From NCBI GenBank assembly GCA_025965975.1, contig JAOPVX010000049.1, positions 1 through 53,290 on the forward strand: 53,290 nucleotides of DNA, read 5' to 3'. Position 1 is the stretch's first letter; the number at the start of each line of letters is the position of its first letter. Positions 27,105 to 36,180 of this stretch are shown here, in pieces. The stretch is from Mycobacterium sp. GTDB lineage: Bacteria > Actinomycetota > Actinomycetes > Mycobacteriales > Mycobacteriaceae. Below the pieces are notes generated by a model. That model saw only the letters and a program-made list of their open reading frames with translations. It did not search any database and was not told where the DNA came from. The position numbers were made by a program, and so were the translations under genes.

Positions 27105-28984
27105 ATGGGCCACTACAAAGCAAATGTGCGCGACATCGAATTCAAGCTTTTTGAGGTCCCAGACCTCGAAAAAGCACTGGCCACAGGGGAATTCGGTGAC
27201 CTTGACGGCGAAGCGGTCCGCCAGATGCTCGCCGAGGCTGCGCGACTGGCGCAGGGCCCGTTGGCGAACTCCTTTGCCGACGGAGACCGCCACCCACCGC
27301 AATTCGACCCCGACACCCACGCGGTGCGGTTACCCGAATCCTTCAAGACCTCGGTGTGGGCCTGGCAGCGGGCGGGATGGCCGTTGCTGGGCCTCGACGA
27401 GGAACTCGGCAGTGTGCACGTCCCTGCGACGGTGAACGCGGCGATCAACGAGTTTCTCCTCGGCGGCCAACCCGCGGCGTTCTTCTACCTGACGGGCCCG
27501 GTACCTGACGGGCCCGGCGATGCTCAGCGTGCTGCACCGTGTCGGCACCCCCCAACAGCGGCGCTGGGCCGAGATTGGGATAGATCGCAATTCGAGATTG
27601 GGATAGAGCGCATTTGGGGTGCGGCGATGGTGCTGACCGAACCTGACGCCGGCTCTGATGTCGGATCCGCCCGTACGCGCGCGGTCGATCAGCACGACGG
27701 CACCTGGCACATCGAGGGCGTCAAGCGGTTCATCACCTCGGGAGACTCGGATGACCTGTTCGAGAACATCGCCCACCTTGTGCTCGCACGGCCCGTCGGC
27801 GCGCCCCCTGGCAGCAAAGGGCCGAGCTTGTTCCTGGTGCCCAAGTATCTGTTCGACCCGCAGACCGGTGCACCAAGGGGACCGCAACGGGGTATTCGCC
27901 ACCGCCTTGGAGCACAAGATGGGGCTAACGGCGTCCGCAACCTGCGAACTGGCCTTCGGTCAGCACGGCGTGCCCGCCGTGGGCTGCGCTGGTCGGCGAC
28001 ACGCATAGCGGCATCGCCCAGATGTTCGGGATCATGCTGTACGCGCGGTTGATGGTCGGCATCAAGTCGATCGCCACGTTGTCCACCGGCTACCTCAACG
28101 CGCTGGAATTCGCCAAGACACGTGTGCAGGGGCCCGACCTGACGCGGATGACCGACAAGACCGCACCGCGCGTTCGCATCATCAGCCACCCCGACGGGCG
28201 GCGGTCCTTGTTGACCCAGAAGGCGTACGCCGAAGGGCTTCGCGCGCTGTATCTGTATGCTGCGGCCCATCAAGATCCGGTTTGCGCTGAGCTGGTGTCG
28301 GACGCATCGCCGCAACTGGCAGGCAGCATAAACGACCTGCTGTTACCCATCGTCAAGGGTGCGGGGTCGGAGCGTGCGTACGCTTGCCTCGCCGAATCGC
28401 TTCAAGTCCTTGGAGGTTCGGGGTATCTGCGCGATTATCCGATCGAGCAGTACGTCCGCGATGCCAAGATCGACTCGCTTTACGAAGGCACGACGGCGAT
28501 TCAGGCGCAGGATTTCATCTTCCGCCAAGTGATCCGCGACGGCGCTGAAACGCCGGGCTACCGCCTTGCACAGATTGAGCGGTTCTGCGACAGCGGTTCA
28601 TCACACGATCAGCTGGCGGCCGGGCGCGAGCGACTGGCCCAGGCGCTTGGCGAGCTCCGTGGGATGCTCAACGCGCTTGTGGGATACGCGAAGGCGTCCA
28701 GTGATCAGCCGACCGAGGTCTACCGCGTGGGTCTGCGATCGGTGCCGTTCCTGCTGTCGGTCGCCGACCTTCTGATCGACTGGCTGCTGCTATGGCATGC
28801 CGAGGTCGCACTCGATGCCGTCAACGCGGGTGCCTCCACCCAGCGCGACGGTGGGTTCTACCGCGGAAAGGTAGCGGCCGCAGTATTTTTCGCTGAAACG
28901 GTGCTGCCGCGCCTGGCCGCCGATCGGGTTGTCATCGAATCTCAGGGCCTGGCCGCGATGGAACTCGACGAGGACGCGTTCTAA
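27105..28984 (+). pseudogene. fadE5-like acyl-CoA dehydrogenase, disrupted
   Basis: The whole gene is recognisable as an FadE5-type acyl-CoA dehydrogenase (about 610 aa): MGHYKANVRDIEFKLFEV at the start, MVLTEPDAGSDVG, WHIEGVKRFITSGDSDDLFENI, EHKMGLTASATCEL, TLSTGYLNALEFAK, GGSGYLRDYPIEQYVRD with SLYEGTTAIQAQDF, ending MELDEDAF. It is broken by a 16-bp tandem duplication (27488-27519), a 23-bp tandem duplication (27570-27615), a frame change near 27870, and a single-base insertion near 27984. No frame spans it, so a working enzyme is unlikely. The 3' part from 28022 to 28984 stays open. Confidence 0.9.
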
Positions 28985-28999
28985 GGGATCCCGAAAATG

Positions 29000-29042
29000 T
29001 GGAGCCCCCGGCCAGATTGAACTGACGACCGCTCGCTTACAA
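29000..29042. repeat. Decayed copy of the tRNA-Thr 3' half (old attachment-site scar)
   Basis: GATTGAACTGACGACCGCTC and the following CGCTTACAA region (29015-29042, 28 bp) are identical to the intact tRNA-Thr at 43474-43501. The acceptor-stem part (29000-29014, TGGAGCCCCCGGCCA) has substitutions and a one-base gap, so this copy is older than the one at 36407. It sits 15 bases past the fadE pseudogene. Confidence 0.8.
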
Positions 29043-29475
29043 AACAGCTAGACGCCGTTTGGGTCTCACATTTTCATCGAAAGAGTTCAAGTGTTGTCTT
29101 GCTGGAGGTGTGAAGGGCCACATCTGTGACTGTCAATCTCCTGTACGCCGAGGATGATTCGAAGTTCCTGGGTATTGTGGTTCGGCGCGAGAGTGTGGCA
29201 GACCGGTCTCTGCGCGGGGGGCCGAACATCCGAGCCCCCGTCAGGCTTGTACTCGCCTGGTGGGCTAGAGCAAGAGTCCGAAAGGCCTTGTTAGCAGCGG
29301 AAATACATCACCGAGGGAAGTACTGGAGAGGTGTGAAACTGTGGGCAAAATGTGAGCAATCTGTGGCGGCCCGTAGAACCGGTCAGCTCGTTTGCAGCAG
29401 ACTCACATGACCTTCGTACTGGATACTGACCGTTGCGGAGCCCAAAGCTGCAACCACTTTCGTAGCCTTCAAGGC
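29043..29475. other. Intergenic stretch without a supported gene
   Basis: About 430 bases follow the tRNA fragment. A 94-codon plus-strand frame (29126-29410) is open, but it shows no recognisable family, no good ribosome site and no signal peptide, so I do not call it. The stretch probably holds the promoter of the secreted protein at 29476. Confidence 0.5.
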
Positions 29476-29892
29476 GTGAGAAAACTAGTGGAGTTAGCAG
29501 CGGCGACTGTTGTGACGACAGGAGCTTTGGGGTTGGCGGGTTTGGGCCTATCGCTCGGTACCGCCGGGGCCGTGGTTGGCGCGATGCCGGAGTATCACTG
29601 GTGCCCCGGCGACAACTTTGACCCGGGGTGGGGTAACAACTGGGAGCCGAATGCCTGCCACGACGACTTCCATCGCGACGGCGACGGCGGCGACCACAGT
29701 CGCGACTATCGCGGCTATGACGACCGCGGCGGCTACCGCGGCGGCGACTACCGCGACGGACCCCCGCCTCCGCCGGACTACCCCCCTGGCAACTACTACG
29801 TGCCGCCGGGCTACAACGGCCCCCCGCCACCCCCGGGAGGGTGGGCAACACCACCCTTCTGCATTCCGTTTGTGAACTGCCCACCGACCTAG
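29476..29892 (+). CDS. Small exported Gly/Tyr/Pro-rich protein
   Basis: A 138-aa protein with signal peptide (RKLVELAAATVVTTGALGLAGLGLSLGTAGAV), then a Trp/Cys motif YHWCPGDNFDPGWGNNW ... NACHDDFH found in many mycobacterial secreted proteins. A low-complexity Asp/Arg/Gly/Tyr stretch with YRGYDDRGGYRGGDYRDG follows, then a Pro-rich tail ending CIPFVNCPPT. I chose GTG at 29476 because it begins the signal peptide; the frame is open 28 codons further upstream without signal character. Function is unknown. Confidence 0.78.
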   Translation: MRKLVELAAATVVTTGALGLAGLGLSLGTAGAVVGAMPEYHWCPGDNFDPGWGNNWEPNACHDDFHRDGDGGDHSRDYRGYDDRGGYRGGDYRDGPPPPPDYPPGNYYVPPGYNGPPPPPGGWATPPFCIPFVNCPPT

Positions 29893-29901
29893 TCACAGGC
29901 C

Positions 29902-30962
29902 TTAAGTGATCGAGGACCTACTCGAGAGCCCCGATAAAGAACACCGATCGCCGTTTAGCGAGGCGGTGATCTTGGGTTGACTGTCCTCTTGCAGGAACCA
30001 CAGCAGGGCGCCGACTGCGGGGCTCATTTGGAGGGCGTTGTTTGAAAGCGCATATGCGTAGTAGAAGATGGGTTGGTCCTGAAGGTGTTGGCCCACCGGA
30101 AGATCGGCAATTGTCGCGATGCCCAGCTGAGCGAGGTCGCGCGAGGGTCCTACTCCGGAGCGCAGCAGGATCGCGGCGCTGCCGTAAGTTCCTGCCGACA
30201 GGATTACCTCCTTGGCAGGGTCGACGTCGTTGGCAGAGCTGATGACCCCGGTCGCGGTTATGCCGTCAAAGAGCACCTTGTCGACTACGACCTTGCCGAC
30301 GATGGTGAGATTTGGCCTGCGACGCACCTCGTCAGTCAGATAGGCGACCGCTGAGCTCTGCCGTACGCCATCGACGATATTGACCGGGCAGCCGCCGGCA
30401 CCTTCGGGATCAGCCCCGTTGAAGTCGTCGACGTGCTTATAGCCGTCGGCCATTGAAGCGTCGATGAATCCCCGCAGGCTTGGTGTGAGCTCGTCGTCGA
30501 GGCGCTGCCGAATTGAGACCGGGCCAGTGCGCCATGGTAGGCGTCGTCGCCAGAGTCCGTGTTCTCCAGTGCTTTAAACGTTTCGAGGACCTCGTCCCAC
30601 GCCCACCCCTGGACGCCGTGGATTTGCCATGATTCCACGTCTTGGCGTCGGGCACGTATCGCGACGGCCGCGTTCACTGCGGAACTGCCGCCCAGTACCC
30701 GCCCCCGCGGCACAGCCATCTCGGCGGTCGACGCGCCTCCGCGTGCGGTGTAACCCCAATCGAAGGTCGGGGCGGCCACATGCTCAGCGTTAATCAACTC
30801 GGCGGGCATCTCATCGGACGTAAATGCCGGACCGGCCTCCAGCAAGAGCACGCGGCGGCTGGGGTCCTCGCTCAACCGGGCGGCCAGAGTGGCGCCCGCT
30901 GAGCCCCCGCCAACGATGAGAACATCGTCGGGCTGTTTCAGATCGGAAGCCGGATTGCTCAT
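29902..30962 (-). pseudogene. GMC-family FAD oxidoreductase, frameshifted and truncated
   Basis: The first half (30962 to about 30525) carries the FAD motif LIVGGGSAGATLAARLSEDP, EAGP, and the GMC signature PRGRVLGGSSAVNAAVAIR. A frameshift near 30525 moves the rest (IRQRLDDELTPS ... GGCPVNIVDGVRQSSAVAYL, VILSAGTYGSAAILLRSGVGP) to another frame. The similarity stops near 30000, well before the C-terminal catalytic His/Asn region (about 200 residues missing). It overlaps the alcohol dehydrogenase by four bases, so it was once translationally coupled. It resembles choline/alcohol dehydrogenases of the family. Confidence 0.85.
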
Positions 30963-32011
30963 TTCCTCATTCCTTTCGCTTGCGTGTCCGATTGCCGTTG
31001 TGGCTGGGTGCCCGGCGCAATGAGGGCTTTCATGATTTCGCCGGCGCGCAGCGCGTCGAAGGCAGTCAGCGCATCAGGCAGCGGACTGATTACCGTGGTG
31101 AGGTCCGCGACCGTGACTTGTTGGGTGGCCAGCAGGTGGATCGCGCGGTCGAATTCATCGGTGTAGATGTACGACCCCCGCACGGTGATCTCTTTGAGCA
31201 GGATCGTGGCCGAATCAAGGGCAGGGTCGGGCCCCGCTCCGACCACCACCAGGATGCCGCCGGGGGCAAGCAGTTTCAGCGCGGCAGAGGTGGCGGCGGC
31301 GCTGCCTGAGCACTCGAGCACGACGTCGACCCCCGGTCCGCTGGCGTAGTCGTCGGCCGCGTCGGCCGCGAGCGACACAGCGTGGGAGTCCGTCGCGAAC
31401 TGGGCCCGCTGTGCGGCTGGCTCCATGAGGAGGATCTGTGCCGGCGATCTGAGGTGAGCGAGCCTGCAGGCGAGCTGCCCGATTGGGCCGCCGCCGGTCA
31501 CCAACACCGTCCGCCCCGCGAGCTCGCCGGCGAGTTCCACCGCCCGCAGTGCGGTAGCCGTGGGCTCGACCCATGCCGCCTCGAGAGTCCCTAGCTCGTC
31601 GGGGATTCGGCGCAGGTGGCCGGGGAACGCGGCCATCAGCGGTGCCAGCGCCCCATCGGCCTGCAGGCCCAGTGCTGTCTCCAAAGTGGCTTGGCGACAG
31701 AAGTTTGGCCGCCCTGAGCGGCAGTACACGCAGGTGCCGTCCACGTTGCCGTTGGGGTTGACCGCGACCCTCTGGCCGACCGCCCAGTCTGCGACGTCGT
31801 CGCCAACCGTCACGACCCGGCCGGTGGACTCGTGTCCGAGGATGCAGTCACCCCGGTACACCTGCGGCAGCTGGGATGCGTGCAGATCGCTGCCGCAGAT
31901 GCCGCACAGATCGACTTCGACAAGGACCTGATCGGGTCGCAGCGTCGGGCGCGGCCTGTCCTGTAGTGCGATCCGTCCGTCTGCGGTAAGCACCACCGCG
32001 GGCATCGTCAT
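30959..32011 (-). CDS. Zinc-dependent medium-chain alcohol/polyol dehydrogenase
   Basis: A 350-aa MDR enzyme. CGICGSDLHA (about residues 36-45) and GHESTGRV provide the catalytic zinc ligands. CVYC ... NFC supplies only part of the usual four-Cys structural zinc lobe. The Rossmann motif is VTGGGPIGQLA (about residues 170-180). It resembles sorbitol/threonine-type dehydrogenases; the substrate cannot be read from the sequence. ATG at 32011. It is followed by the GMC pseudogene with a four-base overlap and preceded on the same strand by DoxX and aldo/keto reductase genes, a redox gene set. Confidence 0.87.
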   Translation of the reverse strand: MTMPAVVLTADGRIALQDRPRPTLRPDQVLVEVDLCGICGSDLHASQLPQVYRGDCILGHESTGRVVTVGDDVADWAVGQRVAVNPNGNVDGTCVYCRSGRPNFCRQATLETALGLQADGALAPLMAAFPGHLRRIPDELGTLEAAWVEPTATALRAVELAGELAGRTVLVTGGGPIGQLACRLAHLRSPAQILLMEPAAQRAQFATDSHAVSLAADAADDYASGPGVDVVLECSGSAAATSAALKLLAPGGILVVVGAGPDPALDSATILLKEITVRGSYIYTDEFDRAIHLLATQQVTVADLTTVISPLPDALTAFDALRAGEIMKALIAPGTQPQRQSDTQAKGMRK

Positions 32012-32083
32012 CTTCAGTCAGCTCGATGTCTTTGTGCGCAGGCCACGCGACTCCAGTCTCGGGTCGATGTGTATGGAACTTCG

Positions 32084-32464
32084 TTACGGCGTAAACGAAT
32101 ACGGCCCGAAACGGCCCCAGGCGACGAAGACGGCGAGCACCAGCAGCACCGCATTCATTGCGACCATTGGCGCTTCTTTGCGCCGAGCGTGCACCGCGGC
32201 CGCACCGGCCATCACCAGTGCGAGCCCGACTGCAGCCAGCGGTACCAGTATCGGGGCGACATGCACTGCGGCCGGCAGGACTAGCCCGATGGCGCCGAGT
32301 ATCTCGGCGAGTCCGATCAATCGGATACTGGTCGGGCTGAAGTCGTGCGCCCAGCCCTGGCCAGACGTGACGAGCTTGTCTTTGGGCACAAACTGTTTCA
32401 TCAGTCCGCTTCCGGCGAAGACAGCCGCTAAGACGATCGCGATAATCCACAGCGCCAGGTTCAT
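32084..32464 (-). CDS. DoxX-family membrane protein
   Basis: A 126-aa protein with four membrane segments, matching the DoxX family: N-terminal ALWIIAIVLAAVFAGSGLMKQF, central RLIGLAEILGAIGLVLPAA, then two more helices ending in VAWGRFGPY. DoxX proteins are linked to redox and thiol stress but their exact role is unclear. ATG at 32464 has AGGAGCT upstream. It lies in a minus-strand group with dehydrogenases. Confidence 0.85.
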   Translation of the reverse strand: MNLALWIIAIVLAAVFAGSGLMKQFVPKDKLVTSGQGWAHDFSPTSIRLIGLAEILGAIGLVLPAAVHVAPILVPLAAVGLALVMAGAAAVHARRKEAPMVAMNAVLLVLAVFVAWGRFGPYSFTP

Positions 32465-32556
32465 CCAGAGCTCCTAATCGTTGTCATGGTTAATTGTCAG
32501 AGGCTCAATTGGTTTGGCATGAAGCGATGCTCTGTGGCGTGCGCCGAGGACACATG

Positions 32557-33429
32557 TCAGCTGAACTCCTGGTTGAGGAGGGCGATCTCGCGATCACCCA
32601 AGCACAAGCCGTCGGCAGCAAGGTTTTCAGCGAGGTGGGCGCGAGTGCGCGTTCCCGGAATCAGCAGTACATTCGGCGCGACGACCATCAACCACGCGAG
32701 GGCGACCTGAGCAGCGCTCGCATCGTGAGCAGCGGCAACGCCGGTGACGACCGGGTTGGTGAGGATCGCCTCGCGCTGCGCCCGAGGATAACCCAAGGGA
32801 CAGAACGGCACGAACGCGATCTCCCGTGCACTGCATTCGTCCAAGAGGGGCGTGCTGTGACGAGCCGCGAGATTGAAGAAGTTCTGCACGCAGACGATTT
32901 CGGTGACCTCCAGCGCCCGCATCAGGTGGTCGCGAGTGACGTTGCTGATCCCGATTCCGCCGATGAGTCCCTCGTCTCGGGCTGTCATCAGTGCGCCGAG
33001 TTGATCAACGAACCGGGCATCGGGTGCGGCGTTGTCCATCACCCGCAGGTTGACGACGGTGAGTTGCTCGACCCCCAGCGTTGCGAGATTGTCTTCGATG
33101 CCCGCGCGCAGTTGGTCGGGTTCGTCGTAGGGCAGCACGGCTCCGGAATCGTCGCGGCGGGCCGCCACCTTGCTCACCAACGCCAAACCGTCGGGGTAGG
33201 GGTGAAGCGCGTCCCGGATCAGTTCGTTGACGACCCCGGGCCCGTAGTATTGGGCGGTATCGATGTGATCTACCCCGGCGTCAACGGCGGCCCGTAGCAC
33301 TGCGATGGCTTCGTCACGGTCCCGCGGTGGGCCGAAGACGCCGTCTCCGGCCAGCTGCATCGCGCCGTACCCGACACGCCAAACCAACTTATCGGCAAGG
33401 CGATAGCGGGAGCGCATCGAGGTGTTCAT
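32557..33429 (-). CDS. Aldo/keto reductase
   Basis: A 290-aa aldo/keto reductase. VGYGAMQLAG begins the TIM barrel. The catalytic tetrad is D in DHIDTAQYYG (Asp and Tyr), Lys in LVSKVAARR, and the usual His replaced by Asn in VVNLRVMDN, as in several bacterial AKRs. GIGISNV and LIPGTRTRAHLAENL contact NADPH. ATG at 33429 (MNTSMRSRYRL); a second ATG at 33417 is possible. The enzyme reduces aldehydes or ketones; the substrate is unknown. Confidence 0.87.
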   Translation of the reverse strand: MNTSMRSRYRLADKLVWRVGYGAMQLAGDGVFGPPRDRDEAIAVLRAAVDAGVDHIDTAQYYGPGVVNELIRDALHPYPDGLALVSKVAARRDDSGAVLPYDEPDQLRAGIEDNLATLGVEQLTVVNLRVMDNAAPDARFVDQLGALMTARDEGLIGGIGISNVTRDHLMRALEVTEIVCVQNFFNLAARHSTPLLDECSAREIAFVPFCPLGYPRAQREAILTNPVVTGVAAAHDASAAQVALAWLMVVAPNVLLIPGTRTRAHLAENLAADGLCLGDREIALLNQEFS

Positions 33430-33459
33430 CGACGATGGCGGGGGTTCTTGCTCCGGCGG

Positions 33460-33828
33460 TCAAGCATAAATGGGCGCCACATCGAAGAACACGCGGTAGT
33501 CGTCGATCTTGCCTGCGGCGTCGGCATGGAAAATCGTGACGCACGGGATGGTGACCTGCCGGCCGTCCTTACGGTCGTACGTGACTTTCAACTCGACGAT
33601 GGTGTCGTTGCCGAAGTTCCATTCGTTCACGACCTCGTGATGCAGGCCCGCGATCGTTGCAAAGAACGCGGTTGTGCCCGTGCGGATCTCGTCGACACCG
33701 ACCATCGGTTGGCCGTTGCCGAAAACAACGCGCCCGTCCTTGGCGAAAAGCGGGACCAACGCCGCAACATCCATCGCGTCGGTCATCGCGAAGAGGTCGC
33801 GCGTGTGCGGACGCGTTGTGGCATCCAT
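33460..33828 (-). CDS. SnoaL/NTF2-like protein
   Basis: A 122-aa cone-fold protein (SnoaL/ketosteroid isomerase superfamily) with DAMDVAALVPLFAKDGRVVFGNGQPMVGVDEI and a C-terminal strand DDYRVFFDVAPIYA. I chose ATG at 33828, which has GGAAGGATCC upstream; the frame is open to 33885 but the extra residues look non-coding. Members bind or convert small hydrophobic molecules. It is probably the first gene of the minus-strand redox group that ends with the GMC pseudogene. A 255-base gap separates it from the MarR gene. Confidence 0.8.
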   Translation of the reverse strand: MDATTRPHTRDLFAMTDAMDVAALVPLFAKDGRVVFGNGQPMVGVDEIRTGTTAFFATIAGLHHEVVNEWNFGNDTIVELKVTYDRKDGRQVTIPCVTIFHADAAGKIDDYRVFFDVAPIYA

Positions 33829-34083
33829 GGGATCCTTCCCTCGCCTCTTGGTCCAGCGTGTCCACCACATTAGATGATTTATCACGCTGATTGCAAGGCT
33901 GGTTCGGCCACGGCTGATGAGACGACACGGATGCGCAGTAGATTAACCGGACCTGGTCTCAGCTAGGTACAGCCAGGGCCTAGAGGGTGAGTGATACGTC
34001 ACTCTGCGGGGGCATCGGCGACCTTGCGGTTGAACGCTTCGCAGAGCGGAGTGGCCTTACGGACCTCCGATGTTCGCACCTGC

Positions 34084-34590
34084 TCACCAGGGAGCTGGCG
34101 GCAAGGAGCTATCGAAGTTGATGTTGACCTTGACGTGCTCCAACGCCGCGGTAAGGGGTGCGACGAGCTCGTCGGGCAGCGGGTCGAAGAACATTCGCCG
34201 GACTAAGGCCACGTGACCGGGAGCTGCCGCGTCGATCGCTTCGCGACCCGCCTTTGTCAGAGTCGCGTCGGTTGCCCTGCCGTCGTCCTGTGATGGAACA
34301 CGCCGAGCGAGGCCGCGCTCACACAACCGGCGCAGCTGATGCGACGCGCGGCTCCGTTCCCAGCCGATCAGCGCTGCGAGGTCGGAGACTTGCAGGCGCC
34401 CGCCGGGTGCCTCGGTTAACGCATTCAGAACGTGGTAGTCGGCAAGCGACATATCGCTATCACTTTGCAGCTGCCGATTCATCTCATAGTTCACCCGCAT
34501 CTGAACGGCCATGAACGCACGCCAGGCTCGCAGCTCGGCTGCTGACAGCCAAGGTCCTTGAGCGGCCTTCCGGCGCTGACTACCTGACAA
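34084..34590 (-). CDS. MarR-family transcriptional regulator
   Basis: A 168-aa winged-helix regulator. The dimer helices lie at WLSAAELRAWRAFMAVQMRVNYEMNRQL. DMSLADYHVLNALTEAPGGRLQVSDLAALIGWERSRASHQLRRLCERGLARRVPSQDDGRATDATLT is the typical MarR recognition helix plus wing, with the conserved DxR. TTG at 34590 (LSGSQRRKAAQ) has GAAGGA at the right spacing; the frame is open upstream but without family similarity. It is divergent from a SnoaL gene. A perfect palindrome lies between them, and it could control both directions. Confidence 0.85.
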   Translation of the reverse strand: MSGSQRRKAAQGPWLSAAELRAWRAFMAVQMRVNYEMNRQLQSDSDMSLADYHVLNALTEAPGGRLQVSDLAALIGWERSRASHQLRRLCERGLARRVPSQDDGRATDATLTKAGREAIDAAAPGHVALVRRMFFDPLPDELVAPLTAALEHVKVNINFDSSLPPAPW

Positions 34591-34767
34591 TTCGACTATT
34601 CCTTCTCGGACTATCCGCCAAGGATATCGCGCTAAAGGCCGGTAACTCGTTCGACGCGTCGTCGCCACCGACCATCGATGGCAGCCCTGTAGATCTCGGC
34701 CAACCGCGATGGAAGGGCATGGCCAGAAGTGGTTTGCCGAAACCACAAGCACGCAACTGCTTGACGT

Positions 34768-34782
34768 GTCACGTAACGTGAC
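34768..34782. promoter_or_regulatory. Candidate MarR operator palindrome
   Basis: GTCACGTAACGTGAC is a perfect 7-1-7 inverted repeat (34768-34782). It lies 34 bases upstream of the SnoaL GTG at 34817 and 177 bases from the MarR start. A TTGACG element directly precedes it. The size and symmetry suit a MarR-type dimer. Confidence 0.6.
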
Positions 34783-34816
34783 CAAGGTGAAACGGGGCTT
34801 TCGAGGAGGATCCACC

Positions 34817-35173
34817 GTGACTGAGACCGTCAACAACTTGATGGAAGCGAACTTGCTCGAGGTATTCAACGAACGCGATGCCCAACGGAGGGCCGTGGCA
34901 ATTGAGAGCACCTACGCTCCGGATGTTCGCTGGACGGACGACGAGGGGGTCGTCGTCGGTCGTGAAGCGTTAGAAGCCAAGGCAACAGCGTTGCAGTCGC
35001 AAATGCAGGGACTGGTTTTCACTAAAGCCAGTCCTGTCTACCAAACCCGCGGATTTGGGTACTTGGCGTGGACGCTCGGACCTGACGGCGGCGACCCAGT
35101 TGCCAGCGGATTCGATGTGGCGGTCGTGCGCGACGACCTCATCTCCGAGCTCTACACGGTCATCACGACGTAG
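34817..35173 (+). CDS. SnoaL-like polyketide-cyclase/isomerase-fold protein
   Basis: A 118-aa NTF2-fold protein: NLMEANLLEVFNERDAQRRAVAIESTYAPDVRWTDDEGVVVGREALEAKA is the usual N-terminal half, and GFGYLAWTLG with FDVAVVRDDLISELYTV the strands. GTG at 34817 has GAGGAGG upstream, which decides it over an earlier in-frame start at 34709. It probably forms an operon with the hydrolase that follows, and is divergent from the MarR gene. Confidence 0.82.
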   Translation: MTETVNNLMEANLLEVFNERDAQRRAVAIESTYAPDVRWTDDEGVVVGREALEAKATALQSQMQGLVFTKASPVYQTRGFGYLAWTLGPDGGDPVASGFDVAVVRDDLISELYTVITT

Positions 35174-35189
35174 GCGGGGACGCAATCTG

Positions 35190-35378
35190 GTGCTCACCAA
35201 TCCGGAAGGCAGTTCGCAACCGGCTGACATTTCCCAATCGCCACCTGCCGCCGCGGACGGGGGTGACGGCCCGTCACAGCTGCTAGGGGCGTTCATCAAC
35301 TACCTTCGTGCGCGGCCCACCAGCGGCGACTCCGAAAGCACAGGATTCGATGAGGCTCGTCTGAGCTGGAAGGCGTGA
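35190..35378 (+). pseudogene. Out-of-frame N-terminal part of the alpha/beta hydrolase gene
   Basis: A GTG at 35190 opens a frame reading ... QLLGAFINYLRARPTSGDSE ... FDEARLSWKA-stop. This looks like the helical cap start of an HSL-type hydrolase, and the next frame (from 35375) continues with the hydrolase core. The two frames meet at 35375-35378, so a small indel near 35370 probably split the gene. Confidence 0.5.
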
Positions 35379-36136
35379 CACGCGGCATCAGTGAGTTAGG
35401 GCGTGTCCCCGCTATCACGCTGCAACCACAGGTCGGGCGCCCCGATCGCACCGTCCTCTACTTCCATGGCGGCGGCTACGTCAGTGGCTCACCGCCAGAA
35501 CGCTATCTTCCGTTGGCCGCCGCGGTGGCTCTGGCCGCCAATGCCCGAGTGCACGTGGTGGACTATCGGCTCGCTCCAGAAACCCCCTTCCCTGGCGCCT
35601 TCGACGACTGCCTTCACGCCTATCACTGGCTTGTCACACACGGCGGCGCGGAACCGCAAAGGCTGGCCGTACTCGGCGATTCGGCCGGCGGTAACTTAGC
35701 GGTCGCTGTCACTGCCGCGGCCAGGGATCAAGGCTTGGCACTTCCCGCCCGAATCGCCCTGATCTCCCCGCTAGCTGACCTGACGTTCAGCGGCGCCTCG
35801 ATCGAAGAGCGCAAACACTTGGACCCCTTAGTCACTCGTGAAATGCTCGAATCCACGGTGACCGACTACCTTGCCGGTAGTGACCCCCGCGACCCCCGGT
35901 GCTCTGCGATCTTCGCCGACGTGCACGGTTTCCCCCCGATGCTCATCCAGGTCGGCGAGAACGAAATCCTCTACGACGATGCCACCCGCCTCCGAACTGT
36001 TGCCACCACCGCAGGTGTCGACGTGGCCTTCGAGTCCTGGCGACATGGAATCCACGTCTGGCCGGTATTTATCTCCGCGGGGCTGCCCGAATCCGCTGCC
36101 GCCATCGAACGCTTGGCAACCTTCTTCAAAACCTAA
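35375..36136 (+). CDS. Alpha/beta hydrolase of the hormone-sensitive-lipase (LipH/LipI) family
   Basis: A 253-aa core hydrolase: HGGGY oxyanion motif (about residue 31), VDYRLAPETPFP, nucleophile elbow GDSAGG (about residue 100), Asp in the VGENEILYDDA region, and His in GIHVWP. It acts on small esters or lipids in the cytoplasm. The family usually has a 50-60-residue cap before the first strand; here that part lies in another frame (35190-35378), so the gene may be frameshifted. GTG at 35375 is the first start in the core frame. Whether it makes an active protein is uncertain. Confidence 0.8.
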   Translation: MTRGISELGRVPAITLQPQVGRPDRTVLYFHGGGYVSGSPPERYLPLAAAVALAANARVHVVDYRLAPETPFPGAFDDCLHAYHWLVTHGGAEPQRLAVLGDSAGGNLAVAVTAAARDQGLALPARIALISPLADLTFSGASIEERKHLDPLVTREMLESTVTDYLAGSDPRDPRCSAIFADVHGFPPMLIQVGENEILYDDATRLRTVATTAGVDVAFESWRHGIHVWPVFISAGLPESAAAIERLATFFKT

Positions 36137-36180
36137 GCCGCACATTGGGTGTCGGAGACCTCGCAGTGATCGAACTGCCG

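Noticed and set aside
29126-29410. 94-codon plus-strand frame after the decayed tRNA fragment
   Set aside because: No family, no good ribosome site; composition is not convincing.
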